41,812 bases of DNA from IMG/VR virus record IMGVR_UViG_3300001686_000011, positions 1 to 41,812 of that record. The stretch is one strand, 5' to 3'. Below, piece by piece: positions 21,765-29,802 of this stretch. The DNA is from a virus. The translations under genes and the position numbers were made by a program. The notes beneath the pieces are model-generated. The model ran no database searches. It was not told where the DNA came from and was given only the letters and a program-made list of their open reading frames with translations. How positions within the stretch are numbered: position 1 is the stretch's first letter; each line of letters begins with the position of its first letter.

Positions 21765-22177
21765 TGGCCGGCCCGCCGACTGGCGTGCACGATGGCTTCG
21801 GCGTGGCGCTGCGCCGCGGTGCGCTCGGTGGGCCACGTCGCGCTGGTCGCCTGCTGTAGGGCGTAGGCGAGCACGCCGGATTCGTCTGCTCGCAGCGCGG
21901 ACCACAGGTCGGCAAGGGTGGCCTGTGTGGACGTGGCGGCTTGCGTGGACGTGGCGGCGTGCTGTTCGGCTTCGATGACCCGGGGCACCAGCTCGGTCAG
22001 GCAGCGCACACCGCACTCGCGGCGCAGCTCTTCGGCGGTGCTGCCGCACCATGAGTGTCCGGCGGTTTGGCAGTCGCCGTGGTGGTCGAAGTCGCAGGGT
22101 TCGGCGTGGTTGTCTTCGTTGGCTTGCAGGAGCCGCCAGGCGGCGGGTAGGGCTCGGGGCGGCAGGCCGGGGGTCAT
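21761..22177 (-). CDS. Hypothetical 138-aa protein with His/Cys-rich centre
   Basis: It begins MTPGLPPRALPAAWRLLQA. A region CDFDHHGDCQTAGHSWCG followed by two Cys (RRECGVRC) could bind metal. A short repeat AATSTQ occurs twice (residues 74-85). The C-terminus is helical. It starts after a 76-base gap containing no clear promoter. Confidence 0.6.
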   Translation of the reverse strand: MTPGLPPRALPAAWRLLQANEDNHAEPCDFDHHGDCQTAGHSWCGSTAEELRRECGVRCLTELVPRVIEAEQHAATSTQAATSTQATLADLWSALRADESGVLAYALQQATSATWPTERTAAQRHAEAIVHASRRAGQ

Positions 22178-22253
22178 GGTTGTATGCCTTTCGGGGAATG
22201 TGCGGTATGTCGGTGCTGGTGGGGGATGCGTGTCACCCCGGGGTCAAGATCAT

Positions 22254-22433
22254 CTATAGGTGGCCTTCCATGCCCATCGCCATGCACAAGCCGAACGCCA
22301 CGCACAGCGAGCAGGCTACGAGCAGGTACGCGGTCACCGACTGCGGCGACCGCGCACGCATCGTGGCGAAGAGCCCCTCCGCGATCGCCGCCAGGAACGC
22401 CGCACAGGCCGCCACGATCCACCACGGCGTCAC
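22254..22433 (-). CDS. 59-aa membrane protein
   Basis: GTG 22433 overlaps the upstream stop. TM 1 is WWIVAACAAFLAAIAEGLF and TM 2 is VTAYLLVACSLCVAFGLCM, joined by a basic loop (MRARSPQS). It follows another two-TM gene, and such pairs occur in holin/antiholin sets, but the lysozyme is 8 kb away. Confidence 0.55.
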   Translation of the reverse strand: MTPWWIVAACAAFLAAIAEGLFATMRARSPQSVTAYLLVACSLCVAFGLCMAMGMEGHL

Positions 22434-22615
22434 CGGAACCCCGCCGGGGCCGCGACCACGGCCAGCGCGCAGAGTCCGGCCACTACCGCAAGCAGGCCGG
22501 CGGACAGTCTCCACCGTGCGGCCCGTGTTGGGGCCTCGGCATGCGTGGCCACGTATCCAATCCCGCCGGCGGCAGACAGCCAGGCCAGGCACCACGCGAC
22601 GTCAACCGCGGTCAC
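22430..22615 (-). CDS. 61-aa membrane protein
   Basis: GTG 22615 (GTGA overlap) is preferred to a TTG two codons earlier. TM segments AVDVAWCLAWLSAAGGIGYV and LSAGLLAVVAGLCALAVVAA flank a basic loop. Function unknown; paired with the 22433 gene. Confidence 0.55.
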   Translation of the reverse strand: MTAVDVAWCLAWLSAAGGIGYVATHAEAPTRAARWRLSAGLLAVVAGLCALAVVAAPAGFR

Positions 22616-23154
22616 GTCCAAGACTCCTTGGTCCTCACGTTGAAGTGCGTGCCGTCGTGGAAGTCTGGTCGACTACACTGCACCGCGTCATCCAGGCGTG
22701 GCGCGAACGACGCACAGAAACCCGGGAGAGCGAGGCGTCCGGCGCAGCCCGTCAGGTCGCAGCGACTGCCGTGCAAGCGGTGCGGCCACCAACAGCCGGT
22801 GCCGCACCGGTCGCAGACCAGCAGCATCGGCGTACCCGCGTTGCAGTAGGCACAGCGCGCCGGAATACGGCCGTGTGGGCAGGCGGGACCGTCGTAGCCG
22901 ATCTCGCGGAACGCCAAGCGTGGGTGCGATTCGGCGGGCCGCTCGGCTGCCCTCCAGGCGTCGTACTGGCCCTGGGGAATCGACGCCAGCACGGCATGCA
23001 CGTGGGCTCGGGCAATGACGTGGTCGAGCACGTCGACCGGCACACTGTTGGGCGCATGGAGTCGGGTCACGGCGTCCAGGCCGCGGGTAAGCAGGCCGGA
23101 TGCGGCGGCGTAGTGCTCGCTCGGAGACATGATCTTGTATCCGTCGTCGGTCAC
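22612..23154 (-). CDS. Cys-rich zinc-binding-like protein
   Basis: This 180-aa protein begins with a helical domain (MTDDGYKIMSPSEHYAAASG) and then has many Cys/His: CPHGRIPARCAYC, CDRCGTGC, WPHRLHGSRC and later CAGR and CSRP, sufficient for two zinc sites. Nucleic-acid or protein-interaction role is inferred. Starts at GTG in overlap. Confidence 0.6.
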   Translation of the reverse strand: MTDDGYKIMSPSEHYAAASGLLTRGLDAVTRLHAPNSVPVDVLDHVIARAHVHAVLASIPQGQYDAWRAAERPAESHPRLAFREIGYDGPACPHGRIPARCAYCNAGTPMLLVCDRCGTGCWWPHRLHGSRCDLTGCAGRLALPGFCASFAPRLDDAVQCSRPDFHDGTHFNVRTKESWT

Positions 23155-23390
23155 CGCCGCCTCCCCTCCGTGAGCAGGACGACAACCGGACAGTCGACGG
23201 GGTGGCCGTGGACCAGCTTCGCCATAGACGTGGGCGGATAGTAGGTGGCGGCTGTGGTCACGGCCATCGGGTTGCGGCGGTCGTGACCGTTGCTGACGGC
23301 GACCTCGACGTCACCCCATCCCTGCACGTCGCGCATGTTGATCAACAGTTCGATCAGACGGTTGACGGTGACACTGCGATTCTCGGTCAC
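23151..23390 (-). CDS. 79-aa hypothetical protein
   Basis: GTG 23390 in GTGA overlap. VTENRSVTVNRLIELLINMR, then GWGDVEVAVSNGHDRRNPMA; the pattern helix-strand-strand with a Gly/Asp loop resembles small phage proteins with a DxEV strand, seen widely with unknown role. No catalytic motif. Confidence 0.55.
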   Translation of the reverse strand: MTENRSVTVNRLIELLINMRDVQGWGDVEVAVSNGHDRRNPMAVTTAATYYPPTSMAKLVHGHPVDCPVVVLLTEGRRR

Positions 23391-23881
23391 GGACGCCACC
23401 CCACCTCTCGGCCCGCCGAGCACGCTGCACAGCCAACACAGGCGTTCGCTATCACCGCGTGGTGCTGGTGGACCACGCCATAGGGCATCTCGTGCTCACA
23501 GCGGCCGCACAGCATGCCGCCGCTCGACATGGCCGACCACAGCTCGGTAATGCGCGCCGCGATGTCGTCGCCCACCTGCTCGGCCGTGAAGTAGCCGGTA
23601 GCCACCAGGGCCTCGCGAGCTCGGCAGAGCCGCTCGACATCCGGGTCCACCAGCTGGTCAGCCGGAAGCGACAGCGGCGGCTCGACGCCCGAGATCGTGT
23701 CGGCCGCGTTCTGCTGAACCAGGCCGTTGGCGTAGGCCAATAGCACCGACGCCAGGTCGCGAGGGTTAGTGCTGGCTAGCGTGCCCTCGCCGATACGGCG
23801 ATACACCTCCGCGACCACAGCTCGGGACTGCTGCACGGTGATGCCGCCGGCCAGATAGCGGACCCTGTCAATCAAGCTCAC
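23387..23881 (-). CDS. 164-aa protein with C-terminal zinc site
   Basis: GTG 23881 opens VSLIDRVRYLAGGITVQQSR; the body is helical (LASVLLAYANGLVQQN). The C-terminus carries CGRCEHEMPYGVVHQHH and CVGCAAC, a four-Cys or Cys/His zinc ribbon. Coupled on both sides. Confidence 0.6.
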   Translation of the reverse strand: MSLIDRVRYLAGGITVQQSRAVVAEVYRRIGEGTLASTNPRDLASVLLAYANGLVQQNAADTISGVEPPLSLPADQLVDPDVERLCRAREALVATGYFTAEQVGDDIAARITELWSAMSSGGMLCGRCEHEMPYGVVHQHHAVIANACVGCAACSAGREVGWRP

Positions 23882-24777
23882 GGTGTGCCGTCCCCTCGTT
23901 CGGCGGCCGCCTGGATACCGGCCACCACTTCCGCAATGGCCTTCGCGCACTGCATCATGGCGCGGCCGATCTCCTCGACGGCGGTAGCCGACTGCGCCGC
24001 CCACGCGTGCAGCCCCTCGCTCACCAGATACTCGACAGCCACCGGCGGCTCGGCGCGCAGCAGCACTCGCAATCGGCCGCGGTGGTTGAACAGGGCCAAG
24101 TCCGTGTCGGCCTCAAACAGCACGTCGCGGCCGTCGCCCTGGGCACCCATCGCGCGCAGCGACTCCTCATCCGCCTTGGCCTCGGCGACAGCCGCACGCG
24201 CGATGTACTCGGACAGTTCGGCGGCGACCAGCCCCGGCATCGGGTCCAGCCGCGTCAGCTTGCCGGCCTCGGTCCAGATCCAATTCCGCTCGGCGTCGCC
24301 CGGCTTCGCGACTGGCGGCGTCAGGTCAACGCTGACCGTTGCGTTCGGGACCAGCATGGACTTGCCGAGCGAGCCATCATCGTTGTACTTCGTCAGCCGC
24401 AGCTCGCCGTGCATCGTCCCCGGCCACGGACCGGCCAGTCGCTCGCGGGCCTCCGCGTCCATCTCGGCCCGTGTCGGGTACTTCGGCTGGCCGGTAACGC
24501 GCTGCATGATCTCGTGCGCTTCGGCGGGCGAACACCCGCCACCTTCGCGCGGCGGCCCGAAGATGTCGGCCTGATCCGCGTACGGCTCGGCGTCCTGGGT
24601 CATCTGGGTCAGCAGCTCGGTGCGAACCTCGGCGCAGTCCGTGCAGTTGCTGCACAGCACGGAGGAGTCGCGCGCCGGCGTTCCGTCGTGCGCCGAGCCG
24701 ATGTGGTGGCCGCACGTCTGACACAGCTGCGCTTCGACCAGCGCCTCACAGTTGCCGTCATCATGATCGTGATCCAC
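23878..24777 (-). CDS. Hypothetical 299-aa protein with N-terminal zinc-binding-like domain
   Basis: GTG 24777 is chosen, in a 17-base overlap with the preceding gene. The N-terminus is His/Asp-rich (VDHDHDDGNC), followed by CQTCGHH and CSNCTDC, suggesting a treble-clef site within residues 1-55. The rest is mixed alpha/beta with EIMQRVTGQPKYPTRAEMDA and a strand region around residue 150, then a long C-terminal helix. No family recognised. Confidence 0.6.
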   Translation of the reverse strand: MDHDHDDGNCEALVEAQLCQTCGHHIGSAHDGTPARDSSVLCSNCTDCAEVRTELLTQMTQDAEPYADQADIFGPPREGGGCSPAEAHEIMQRVTGQPKYPTRAEMDAEARERLAGPWPGTMHGELRLTKYNDDGSLGKSMLVPNATVSVDLTPPVAKPGDAERNWIWTEAGKLTRLDPMPGLVAAELSEYIARAAVAEAKADEESLRAMGAQGDGRDVLFEADTDLALFNHRGRLRVLLRAEPPVAVEYLVSEGLHAWAAQSATAVEEIGRAMMQCAKAIAEVVAGIQAAAERGDGTP

Positions 24778-24916
24778 GGCGTTTGCTCCTCTCGATTCGC
24801 TCGCGCTCCCGCACCGTGCGGATACACTCCGTGTTGCCGCAGGCACCACCAGCGCGCTCGGCTTTCCTCTGGCTGGTCAGCCCTCCGCAGACAACACAGC
24901 GGACTGCGTCCGTCAA
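24761..24916 (-). CDS. 51-aa zinc-ribbon protein with TTG start
   Basis: TTG 24916 overlaps the upstream stop (TTGA). The frame encodes CVVCGGLTSQRKAERAGGAC followed by GNTEC, a C-x2-C...C-x4-C ribbon, and a very basic helix (RTVRERERIERSKRRGSRS). The motif supports a real gene despite the rare start. Confidence 0.5.
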   Translation of the reverse strand: MTDAVRCVVCGGLTSQRKAERAGGACGNTECIRTVRERERIERSKRRGSRS

Positions 24917-25431
24917 CTCTGCCCCTCACTCACCCGCAGTCTTCCCAGCGCCTTGTGCAGCGCGGTCAGGTCGCCCTCGGCAGCCAGCGCGCGGCGCTTC
25001 CACTCGTCGCGATCGCGGGTCAATCGCTCGATGCGGCGCTCAGCCGCACTGCTGTTTTGAATCAGCTGCTTCAGGTCCGCCATCGCGCCGGTCAACTCGG
25101 CTACCTTCGGCTTCGCCTTGCGGTGCGCGTTGCGGTGCGGACGCACCTGATAGTGGTGTGGCGCGGCGTAGTCGCAGTCGGCGCAGCCGTACACCACGGC
25201 GTTCGGCGGGCCATCAGCCAACGCCAGCGTGCGAATCGAAGGCCACACCACCGGCTGACCCTTGCGGTCCGTCAGTCCCGAATCAGTGTCGGTGTTCGAC
25301 ACCACCAGGTAGACGCTGCCGCGCGTGTCGTCGCCGTTGCCGAACTCGACGAACTGCCGCCCACCCTCACCCGTCCACCAGCGCACGCCGGTGGGCTTGC
25401 GCTGCTTCTCCGGGAACTTGCTGTACGCCAT
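24913..25431 (-). CDS. Hypothetical 172-aa protein with C2H2-like motif
   Basis: ATG 25431. MAYSKFPEKQRKPTGVRWWT leads to a beta domain (GSVYLVVSNTDTDSG), then CADCDYAAPHHYQVRPHRNAH, a C-x2-C...H...H zinc motif, and a C-terminal coiled coil (SAAERRIERLTRDRDEWKRR). DNA binding is plausible. Confidence 0.65.
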   Translation of the reverse strand: MAYSKFPEKQRKPTGVRWWTGEGGRQFVEFGNGDDTRGSVYLVVSNTDTDSGLTDRKGQPVVWPSIRTLALADGPPNAVVYGCADCDYAAPHHYQVRPHRNAHRKAKPKVAELTGAMADLKQLIQNSSAAERRIERLTRDRDEWKRRALAAEGDLTALHKALGRLRVSEGQS

Positions 25432-25445
25432 TGTCTTCGGTCCCC

Positions 25446-25772
25446 TCACGAATGGGTCTGGTGTCGCGCTCTGCGGGCGGCTTCGTTCTGGCGGGCGCGT
25501 TGCGCGCCGAGCTGGCCGCCCTGCCGCGACTGGCACGGCTGGCATGCCGGCCGGATGTTGTCGCGGCGGTAGGTGCCGCCGTCGCAGCCAGGAATGATCC
25601 GATCGGCGGTGACGGTGTCGACGGTGACCGGGCCCGTACACGCCGGCGTCGCCAGTGCGCACGGGGCGGTGGTGCCGTCGCCGAATGTGTCGATCAGCCA
25701 CCGTCGGCGGCGTGCACGGTCCTGGCTGCCACCCCGGGCGTTGCCGTTGGTGCAGCCCCGTCTGACGCTCAC
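25446..25772 (-). CDS. HNH endonuclease
   Basis: This 108-aa protein contains TVTADRIIPGCDGGTYRRDN and IRPACQPCQSRQGG, the HNH/McrA pattern in which the first catalytic His is replaced in sequence by R/I while D-R-I-I-P and N...C-x2-C remain; an upstream APCALATPAC supplies zinc ligands. Free-standing HNH nucleases in phages act in packaging or homing. It starts at GTG, overlapping the stop of a 12-codon ORF (25769-25807) with a better ribosome site (GAGAGGAAC), which may couple translation. Confidence 0.7.
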   Translation of the reverse strand: MSVRRGCTNGNARGGSQDRARRRRWLIDTFGDGTTAPCALATPACTGPVTVDTVTADRIIPGCDGGTYRRDNIRPACQPCQSRQGGQLGAQRARQNEAARRARHQTHS

Positions 25773-25840
25773 CGCGGTGGGCTCATGGCGAAAGTGGGCA
25801 GCTGCATGGCCTGTTCCTCTCGGGCTGACGGTATGCAGGG

Positions 25841-25869
25841 AACCTACACCCGCCGTCGGGTGGTGTCAA
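25841..25869 (-). promoter_or_regulatory. Family promoter TTGACA-17-TAGGTT
   Basis: TTGACA at 25864-25869 and TAGGTT at 25841-25846 (minus strand). The -35 includes the stop of the 26039 gene. It drives the long operon from 25772 to 21250. Confidence 0.75.
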
Positions 25870-26039
25870 CTCTGGTAGCCGCAGATCCGGCACCGCTTCA
25901 TCGGAAACTCTCGGTTGCCGCGCTTCAACACGTCGCGCTTGCCAACAGGCTTCCATCGCGTACCGGTGCAGTGGGGGCCCGGACACGGCCCTTCCTTGGC
26001 GCTGCGCGGTTTGCACGAGCCCAGGCAGTGCTTGCGCAC
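25866..26039 (-). CDS. 57-aa zinc-ribbon-like protein
   Basis: GTG 26039 begins VRKHCLGSCKPRSAKEGPCP. Pairs C-x3-C, C-x4-C (PCPGPHC) and C-x2-C (KRCRICGY) give six Cys. The stop overlaps the next promoter's TTGACA. Another frame across this span lacks any motif and is rejected. Confidence 0.55.
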   Translation of the reverse strand: MRKHCLGSCKPRSAKEGPCPGPHCTGTRWKPVGKRDVLKRGNREFPMKRCRICGYQS

Positions 26040-26040
26040 C

Positions 26041-26343
26041 TCACACCGCCTTGTTGCGCGGCAACACCACTCCCGGAGGCACTGGCAAGCCCGCCCGCTG
26101 GCGGATCTCCCTGGCCACTTCCTGGCACTGCTCGCGGTCGCTCGGGTAGAACTGCTTCTCGAACACCTCGCCTAGGGCGTACAGGACCAGGCTGGCCAGG
26201 TGGGCGACCTGCTGGCCGGTGAAGTCGGCCAGGGGTCCGCGAGAGTTGGCGTGCCAGACACTCGCGGACAAGCCGCTGTTGATCATGTCCGCAGTCGTGA
26301 CGGGGTCCGTCTTCTCGGTGAGGAGACGCTTCTGCGTTGCCAT
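26041..26343 (-). CDS. Hypothetical 100-aa protein
   Basis: ATG 26343 opens MATQKRLLTEKTDPVTTADM. Mostly helical, with FTGQQVAHLASLVLYALGEV and a short Pro-rich C-terminus (GLPVPPGVVLPRNKAV). No family recognised. Third gene of its operon. Confidence 0.6.
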   Translation of the reverse strand: MATQKRLLTEKTDPVTTADMINSGLSASVWHANSRGPLADFTGQQVAHLASLVLYALGEVFEKQFYPSDREQCQEVAREIRQRAGLPVPPGVVLPRNKAV

Positions 26344-26345
26344 GG

Positions 26346-26471
26346 TCAGCGAGCCTTTCTCGTCGTTGGCCGCTCGGGACATTCGCTGGCCTCATACACA
26401 ACGCGGCCAGCCCGGGTGGCGAACTTCGCGCCACAGTGGGCGCACGCGAACTTGCGCTTAAGCAGGGGCAT
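26346..26471 (-). CDS. 41-aa zinc-ribbon-like peptide
   Basis: MPLLKRKFACAHCGAKFATR shows CAHCG, with one further Cys (ECPERP) and a basic end. Half a ribbon plus one Cys suggests a small metal-binding peptide. Start is 3 bases after the upstream stop. Confidence 0.5.
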   Translation of the reverse strand: MPLLKRKFACAHCGAKFATRAGRVVYEASECPERPTTRKAR

Positions 26472-26474
26472 CGA

Positions 26475-26654
26475 TCAGCCCATCCCGGACATGTCGACGG
26501 TCGCGTCGAAGTCGTCGTCCTCGAAGTTGGCCGCCAGGGTGGTGCCGGCCAGGTTGGCGCACGCCTCGGCAATCATCTCTTCAATCACCGGAATGTCGTG
26601 CTCGGCCAGGAAGCCGGCCGGAACAGTGACGCGCACGGTGAACGTCTCGCTCAT
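26475..26654 (-). CDS. 59-aa acidic hypothetical protein
   Basis: ATG 26654 opens MSETFTVRVTVPAGFLAEHD. A strand then a helix (IPVIEEMIAEACANLAG) and an acidic tail (FEDDDFDATVDMSGMG). First gene after promoter 26696-26724, with about 35 nt of leader. Confidence 0.55.
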   Translation of the reverse strand: MSETFTVRVTVPAGFLAEHDIPVIEEMIAEACANLAGTTLAANFEDDDFDATVDMSGMG

Positions 26655-26695
26655 GGTGATCTCGATTCACGTATCGGGCGGCTGGTTCACGAATG

Positions 26696-26724
26696 ACGCT
26701 ACACCCTTGACGCGTGGGTGTCAA
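26696..26724 (-). promoter_or_regulatory. Family promoter TTGACA-17-TAGCGT
   Basis: TTGACA at 26719-26724 and TAGCGT at 26696-26701 (minus strand). It abuts the TAG stop of the 27165 gene. Confidence 0.8.
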
Positions 26725-27165
26725 CTACGTGGACAGGCCCCGCTCCTCCCGCAGGCGCAGCACATTGCGCACCACCTGCGAGTCCGAGCGGAACTTCCGA
26801 CCACTCGGGGCCTGCCAGCGCCCGTCCGGCAGCTTCGCCCACGACGCCGGATTGTGGCGCGGCGGCCGCCCGGTCGCCCGCACTGGCCGATGGGTGGGCG
26901 GCGTGCCGGCGGCCGCGGTCAACGCCGTGCGCGAGTCGCCCTTCACCTGCTCCGTCAGCTTCGACAAGTCGTACTTGGCATTGCGCGAACGGGCGTAGCC
27001 GGCCACCGTCACCTCGACGAACGCGGTCTCGATGGCACGCGCCAGCTCGTGCGGGCTGCGCACCACCGCAGACCATCCACGGGTCAGCGGGGTCTCCACG
27101 CGCAGCCGCCCGTCCGGGAGGTACTCCACGGTCAACGGGATCATCGTCGGTCGGTGCCGGCCCAT
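26725..27165 (-). CDS. Hypothetical 146-aa protein after large terminase
   Basis: MGRHRPTMIPLTVEYLPDGR begins a beta-rich N-terminal domain; the central helix reads SPHELARAIETAFVEVTVAG. The second half is basic with Trp-Gly motifs (PDGRWQAPSGRKFRS). It follows terL by 2 bases and ends its operon. No family recognised. Confidence 0.6.
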   Translation of the reverse strand: MGRHRPTMIPLTVEYLPDGRLRVETPLTRGWSAVVRSPHELARAIETAFVEVTVAGYARSRNAKYDLSKLTEQVKGDSRTALTAAAGTPPTHRPVRATGRPPRHNPASWAKLPDGRWQAPSGRKFRSDSQVVRNVLRLREERGLST

Positions 27166-27167
27166 GC

Positions 27168-28682
27168 CTACCGCCTTCCCAGCATCGCGTGCCGCACGTT
27201 CATCTGATGCCGCGGAATGACGCCCTGGCTGCGGCGCGGCGGCTTCGGGATGCCGGCCTTGCGCAGGTGCAGCACGGCGTACACATAGGCGTCCAGGCGG
27301 TCAGGCGACTCGGTCTCATCGGTGGTCCACGTCACGAGCTGGTCTTCGAGAAGCTTGAACACCCCGACGTGCGCAACGGCATGCTGCTCGGACAGCGCGC
27401 TCACGGGCTCGGCCCGGACGCGCTTGCCCTGCTTCGCCCGGATCTTATGGATGGGCATGGGGATGTTGCGCCCGTGCAGGGCCTCGGTGGTGCGGATCAG
27501 GTCAACCAGCGCCTGCCCGCCGTTGTTGACCTCGATGATGACTTCGTTGCAGTTCCACAGGTCGTAGACACGCAGGATTTCCGCCGCCCACTTGGCGGGG
27601 CTGTCGCGCATCGAGTAGTCGCCGAGGATGTAGACCTTGCCGTCGGCACCGAGGCCGGCGACGATCAGGCCGGTTTCGTCGGGGTCCTGCCGGCCGCGAC
27701 GTCCCGTGTGCTCATCGGATTTGCGGTCTTCCACGGCAGGGTCGACGGCCAGGACGATGCGGACCAGCGCGAACGGCTGCACCATGCCGTCCTTGTCGAT
27801 ATAGGTCAGCGGCAGCCCGTCGGTAATGCGGTCGTCGTCGATCTGCTTCTGCTTCCACAGTGCGCCATCGACTTCTTCGAGCAGGTCGCCGTCGAGCTCT
27901 TGACGGCCCTTGGCGGTGCCGTCGAACTTGTTGTGCAGGGTGCGCAAGGTGGACGCCGGAAGGTTGGCACGGTTCGAGTCGGTGGTGCCGCGCCGAGTCA
28001 CGCAGTCCGGATCTTGCAACAGGTCTTTGATCACCGATAGCGGCAGGGGCGTGGTGGTGGCCACGATCTGCGGATGCCGCCCCAATCGCATGCCGAACAG
28101 CAGCATCTCCCACGTATCCACGGCGCGCTTGGCCACCTGCGCCAGTTCATCCACCCAAGCCCTGTGGTGTTGCGGGCCGCGCAGGCGGGCCGGCTTCTCC
28201 GCGCTGAACAGCTTGTAGCGACTGCCGGTGCTCGGGATGATCAGCTCGCCGATGGAGCGGTTCCATGTGTACTCGACGCCCATGCGCAGCAGCACCGACT
28301 CCAAGCCGGACTCACCCTCGACGCAGGTGTCACGCGCGTCAGCGTAGGTGGGGGCGACGATGGCCATGCGCCAGTTGTTGTTGAGCAGGCCGGCGGCCGC
28401 CATGTCCTCGGCGGCCGAGCGCGTCTTGCCCGCACCGCGGCCGGCCAGGTACAGGGTCACGTCGAACTCGGTGCTCGGCGTGCGCTGCTCCGGTCGGCAC
28501 GCCGAGCAGCTGTGGCACAGCGTGCCGGGCACGCGATCCCAGTTGACCGCCAGGTCGCGGGACGGCCAGTTGGCGGGGTCCGGGTCTATGCACGAGCTGT
28601 CGCGCCAGTCTCGGATCACCTTCAGCCAGGTTGCCTCTGCTTCGCGCTCGAGCAGGTCGGCGGCCAGGCCAACGAAGCTCAC
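27168..28682 (-). CDS. terL: Terminase large subunit
   Basis: This 504-aa ATPase/nuclease packages DNA. Walker A is AGRGAGKT (80-87), Walker B WVDE (176-179) and the coupling motif TTTP (209-212). The C-terminal RNase H-like nuclease shows AVDPA (312-316), VIIEVNNGG (about 381-389) and SPDRLDAYVYA (about 459-469), giving the three acidic ligands. The start overlaps the small subunit stop by 4 bases (ATGA). An N-terminal CHSCSAC cluster is an unusual extra. Length is normal. Confidence 0.95.
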   Translation of the reverse strand: MSFVGLAADLLEREAEATWLKVIRDWRDSSCIDPDPANWPSRDLAVNWDRVPGTLCHSCSACRPEQRTPSTEFDVTLYLAGRGAGKTRSAAEDMAAAGLLNNNWRMAIVAPTYADARDTCVEGESGLESVLLRMGVEYTWNRSIGELIIPSTGSRYKLFSAEKPARLRGPQHHRAWVDELAQVAKRAVDTWEMLLFGMRLGRHPQIVATTTPLPLSVIKDLLQDPDCVTRRGTTDSNRANLPASTLRTLHNKFDGTAKGRQELDGDLLEEVDGALWKQKQIDDDRITDGLPLTYIDKDGMVQPFALVRIVLAVDPAVEDRKSDEHTGRRGRQDPDETGLIVAGLGADGKVYILGDYSMRDSPAKWAAEILRVYDLWNCNEVIIEVNNGGQALVDLIRTTEALHGRNIPMPIHKIRAKQGKRVRAEPVSALSEQHAVAHVGVFKLLEDQLVTWTTDETESPDRLDAYVYAVLHLRKAGIPKPPRRSQGVIPRHQMNVRHAMLGRR

Positions 28683-29260
28683 GCGGCGCTTTCGACGATG
28701 CGCAGGTGCCGGGCGAAGATCTTCGCGGCGGCCGCGCGCTGCTCCGCGCCGACGCCGAGCTCTTCCATGCCGGCAGCGAACGCCTGGCGGACCATCTTGG
28801 CCTGCTGCTCCTCGATGGCGGCGAGCCGTTCATCAATGTTGAGGCGGGCCAGGGTCGCCAGCGCGGTGATCGACCGGTCGAGGGCGCGTTCCCAAACGAT
28901 GATCTCGGCGCGCACTTGCTCGCCGGTCATGCCCGAGTAGCCCACCGTAGCGAGCTCGGCCAGCTGCTCGCGGCACAAGTCTTTCCACTGGAGCACTTCG
29001 CCGGCGAGCTTCTGCAAAGCGTGCAGCGGATTCTCGACCGGATTGGCGATTCCGAGCCGCTGCGCGGCCCTGCCGATCTTCTCTTCGAGGCGGGCGCGCT
29101 CGGCGGCGATCCGCGGGCCGGGGAGGTTCCCGCCGTGCAGGGGGCAGCGCTTCTGGTATTCGCGAGGGAATCGCCGGCACAGCCCATCGGGGTTGTTCTT
29201 CGTGACGTTCTTCAGCTTCGCGCCGCATCGTGGCAGGTCTGACGTCTGGTTGCTGGGCAT
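28679..29260 (-). CDS. terS: Terminase small subunit
   Basis: This 193-aa protein begins MPSNQTSDLPRCGAKLKNVT. Its N-terminus has a Cys/His motif (CGAKLKN...CRRF...CPLHGG) as in HGG-type phage proteins, followed by a mostly helical body with coiled-coil potential (DERLAAIEEQQAKMVRQAFA) used for oligomerisation. Position 4 bases before terL is the main support. Start 29260 is chosen for GGAGGGG; a longer frame to 29290 exists. Confidence 0.75.
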   Translation of the reverse strand: MPSNQTSDLPRCGAKLKNVTKNNPDGLCRRFPREYQKRCPLHGGNLPGPRIAAERARLEEKIGRAAQRLGIANPVENPLHALQKLAGEVLQWKDLCREQLAELATVGYSGMTGEQVRAEIIVWERALDRSITALATLARLNIDERLAAIEEQQAKMVRQAFAAGMEELGVGAEQRAAAAKIFARHLRIVESAA

Positions 29261-29338
29261 GGCGTCCCCTCCGTCCCAGGACCTTGTCAAGTCCTAACGA
29301 AACGGTACACGACGTTTGATCAACCACCTACCAGGCTG

Positions 29339-29746
29339 CTACAGGCCGTAGTGCGGCATCTCCGCGTAGGCGCAGGTGTTGACCACCAGATACATGCACG
29401 GCATGGTGCGGTCAGCCGGATCCAGGTCGCGGGGGATCACGCGCTGTGAGGTGCGCACCACATACCGCGGCGAGTCATCGGGCAGCACGCCGGTGCGCAC
29501 CAACGCGTCGATGCAGTGCTTGAGGGTGCTCGCGATGTTGTCCGAGTCGGCCACCCGATTGTTGCCCGGATACCACACGAGCTCGGCCGTGATCGGATAG
29601 ATATCGCGCGGAATCTTACCTTTCGACACCAGGGCCGTGCCGTCTTTGATGATCGTCGCCAGACGCCATTCCTCGATGCGGGTCCCGCGCGAGTTCATAG
29701 TGAGTGGCGGCCGCTGCCACGGCAGGGGAATCACGTATTCGGACAC
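29339..29746 (-). CDS. RusA-family Holliday junction resolvase
   Basis: This 135-aa protein has the RusA signature at residues 63-94: NRVADSDNIASTLKHCIDAL followed by VRTGVLPDD, containing the metal-binding aspartates (D67, D69, D80 and D90/D91). RusA enzymes cut four-way junctions before packaging. GTG at 29746 lies 6 bases after TACTAT with only Cs between, so the mRNA may be leaderless. It opens the terminase unit. Confidence 0.85.
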   Translation of the reverse strand: MSEYVIPLPWQRPPLTMNSRGTRIEEWRLATIIKDGTALVSKGKIPRDIYPITAELVWYPGNNRVADSDNIASTLKHCIDALVRTGVLPDDSPRYVVRTSQRVIPRDLDPADRTMPCMYLVVNTCAYAEMPHYGL

Positions 29747-29752
29747 GGGGGG

Positions 29753-29758
29753 ATAGTA
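29753..29758 (-). promoter_or_regulatory. Putative -10 TACTAT for the terminase unit
   Basis: TACTAT on the minus strand ends 6 bases before GTG 29746. No good -35 is seen 17 bp upstream (best match AGCACA), so this is weaker than the family promoters. A terminator hairpin lies just upstream. Confidence 0.35.
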
Positions 29759-29763
29759 GCCCG

Positions 29764-29797
29764 CGTGCCGCCGGATGTGCTGACACCCGGCGGCACG
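29764..29797 (-). terminator. 11-bp hairpin after lysozyme gene
   Basis: CGTGCCGCCGG (29764-29774) pairs exactly with 29787-29797. It starts 6 bases after the lysozyme stop. No U tract. Confidence 0.6.
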
Positions 29798-29802
29798 GCA
29801 GG

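Noticed and set aside
22178-22253. A promoter before the 22177 gene
   Set aside because: TTGACC and GTGACA occur, but no TANNNT lies at 16-19 bp, so none is called.
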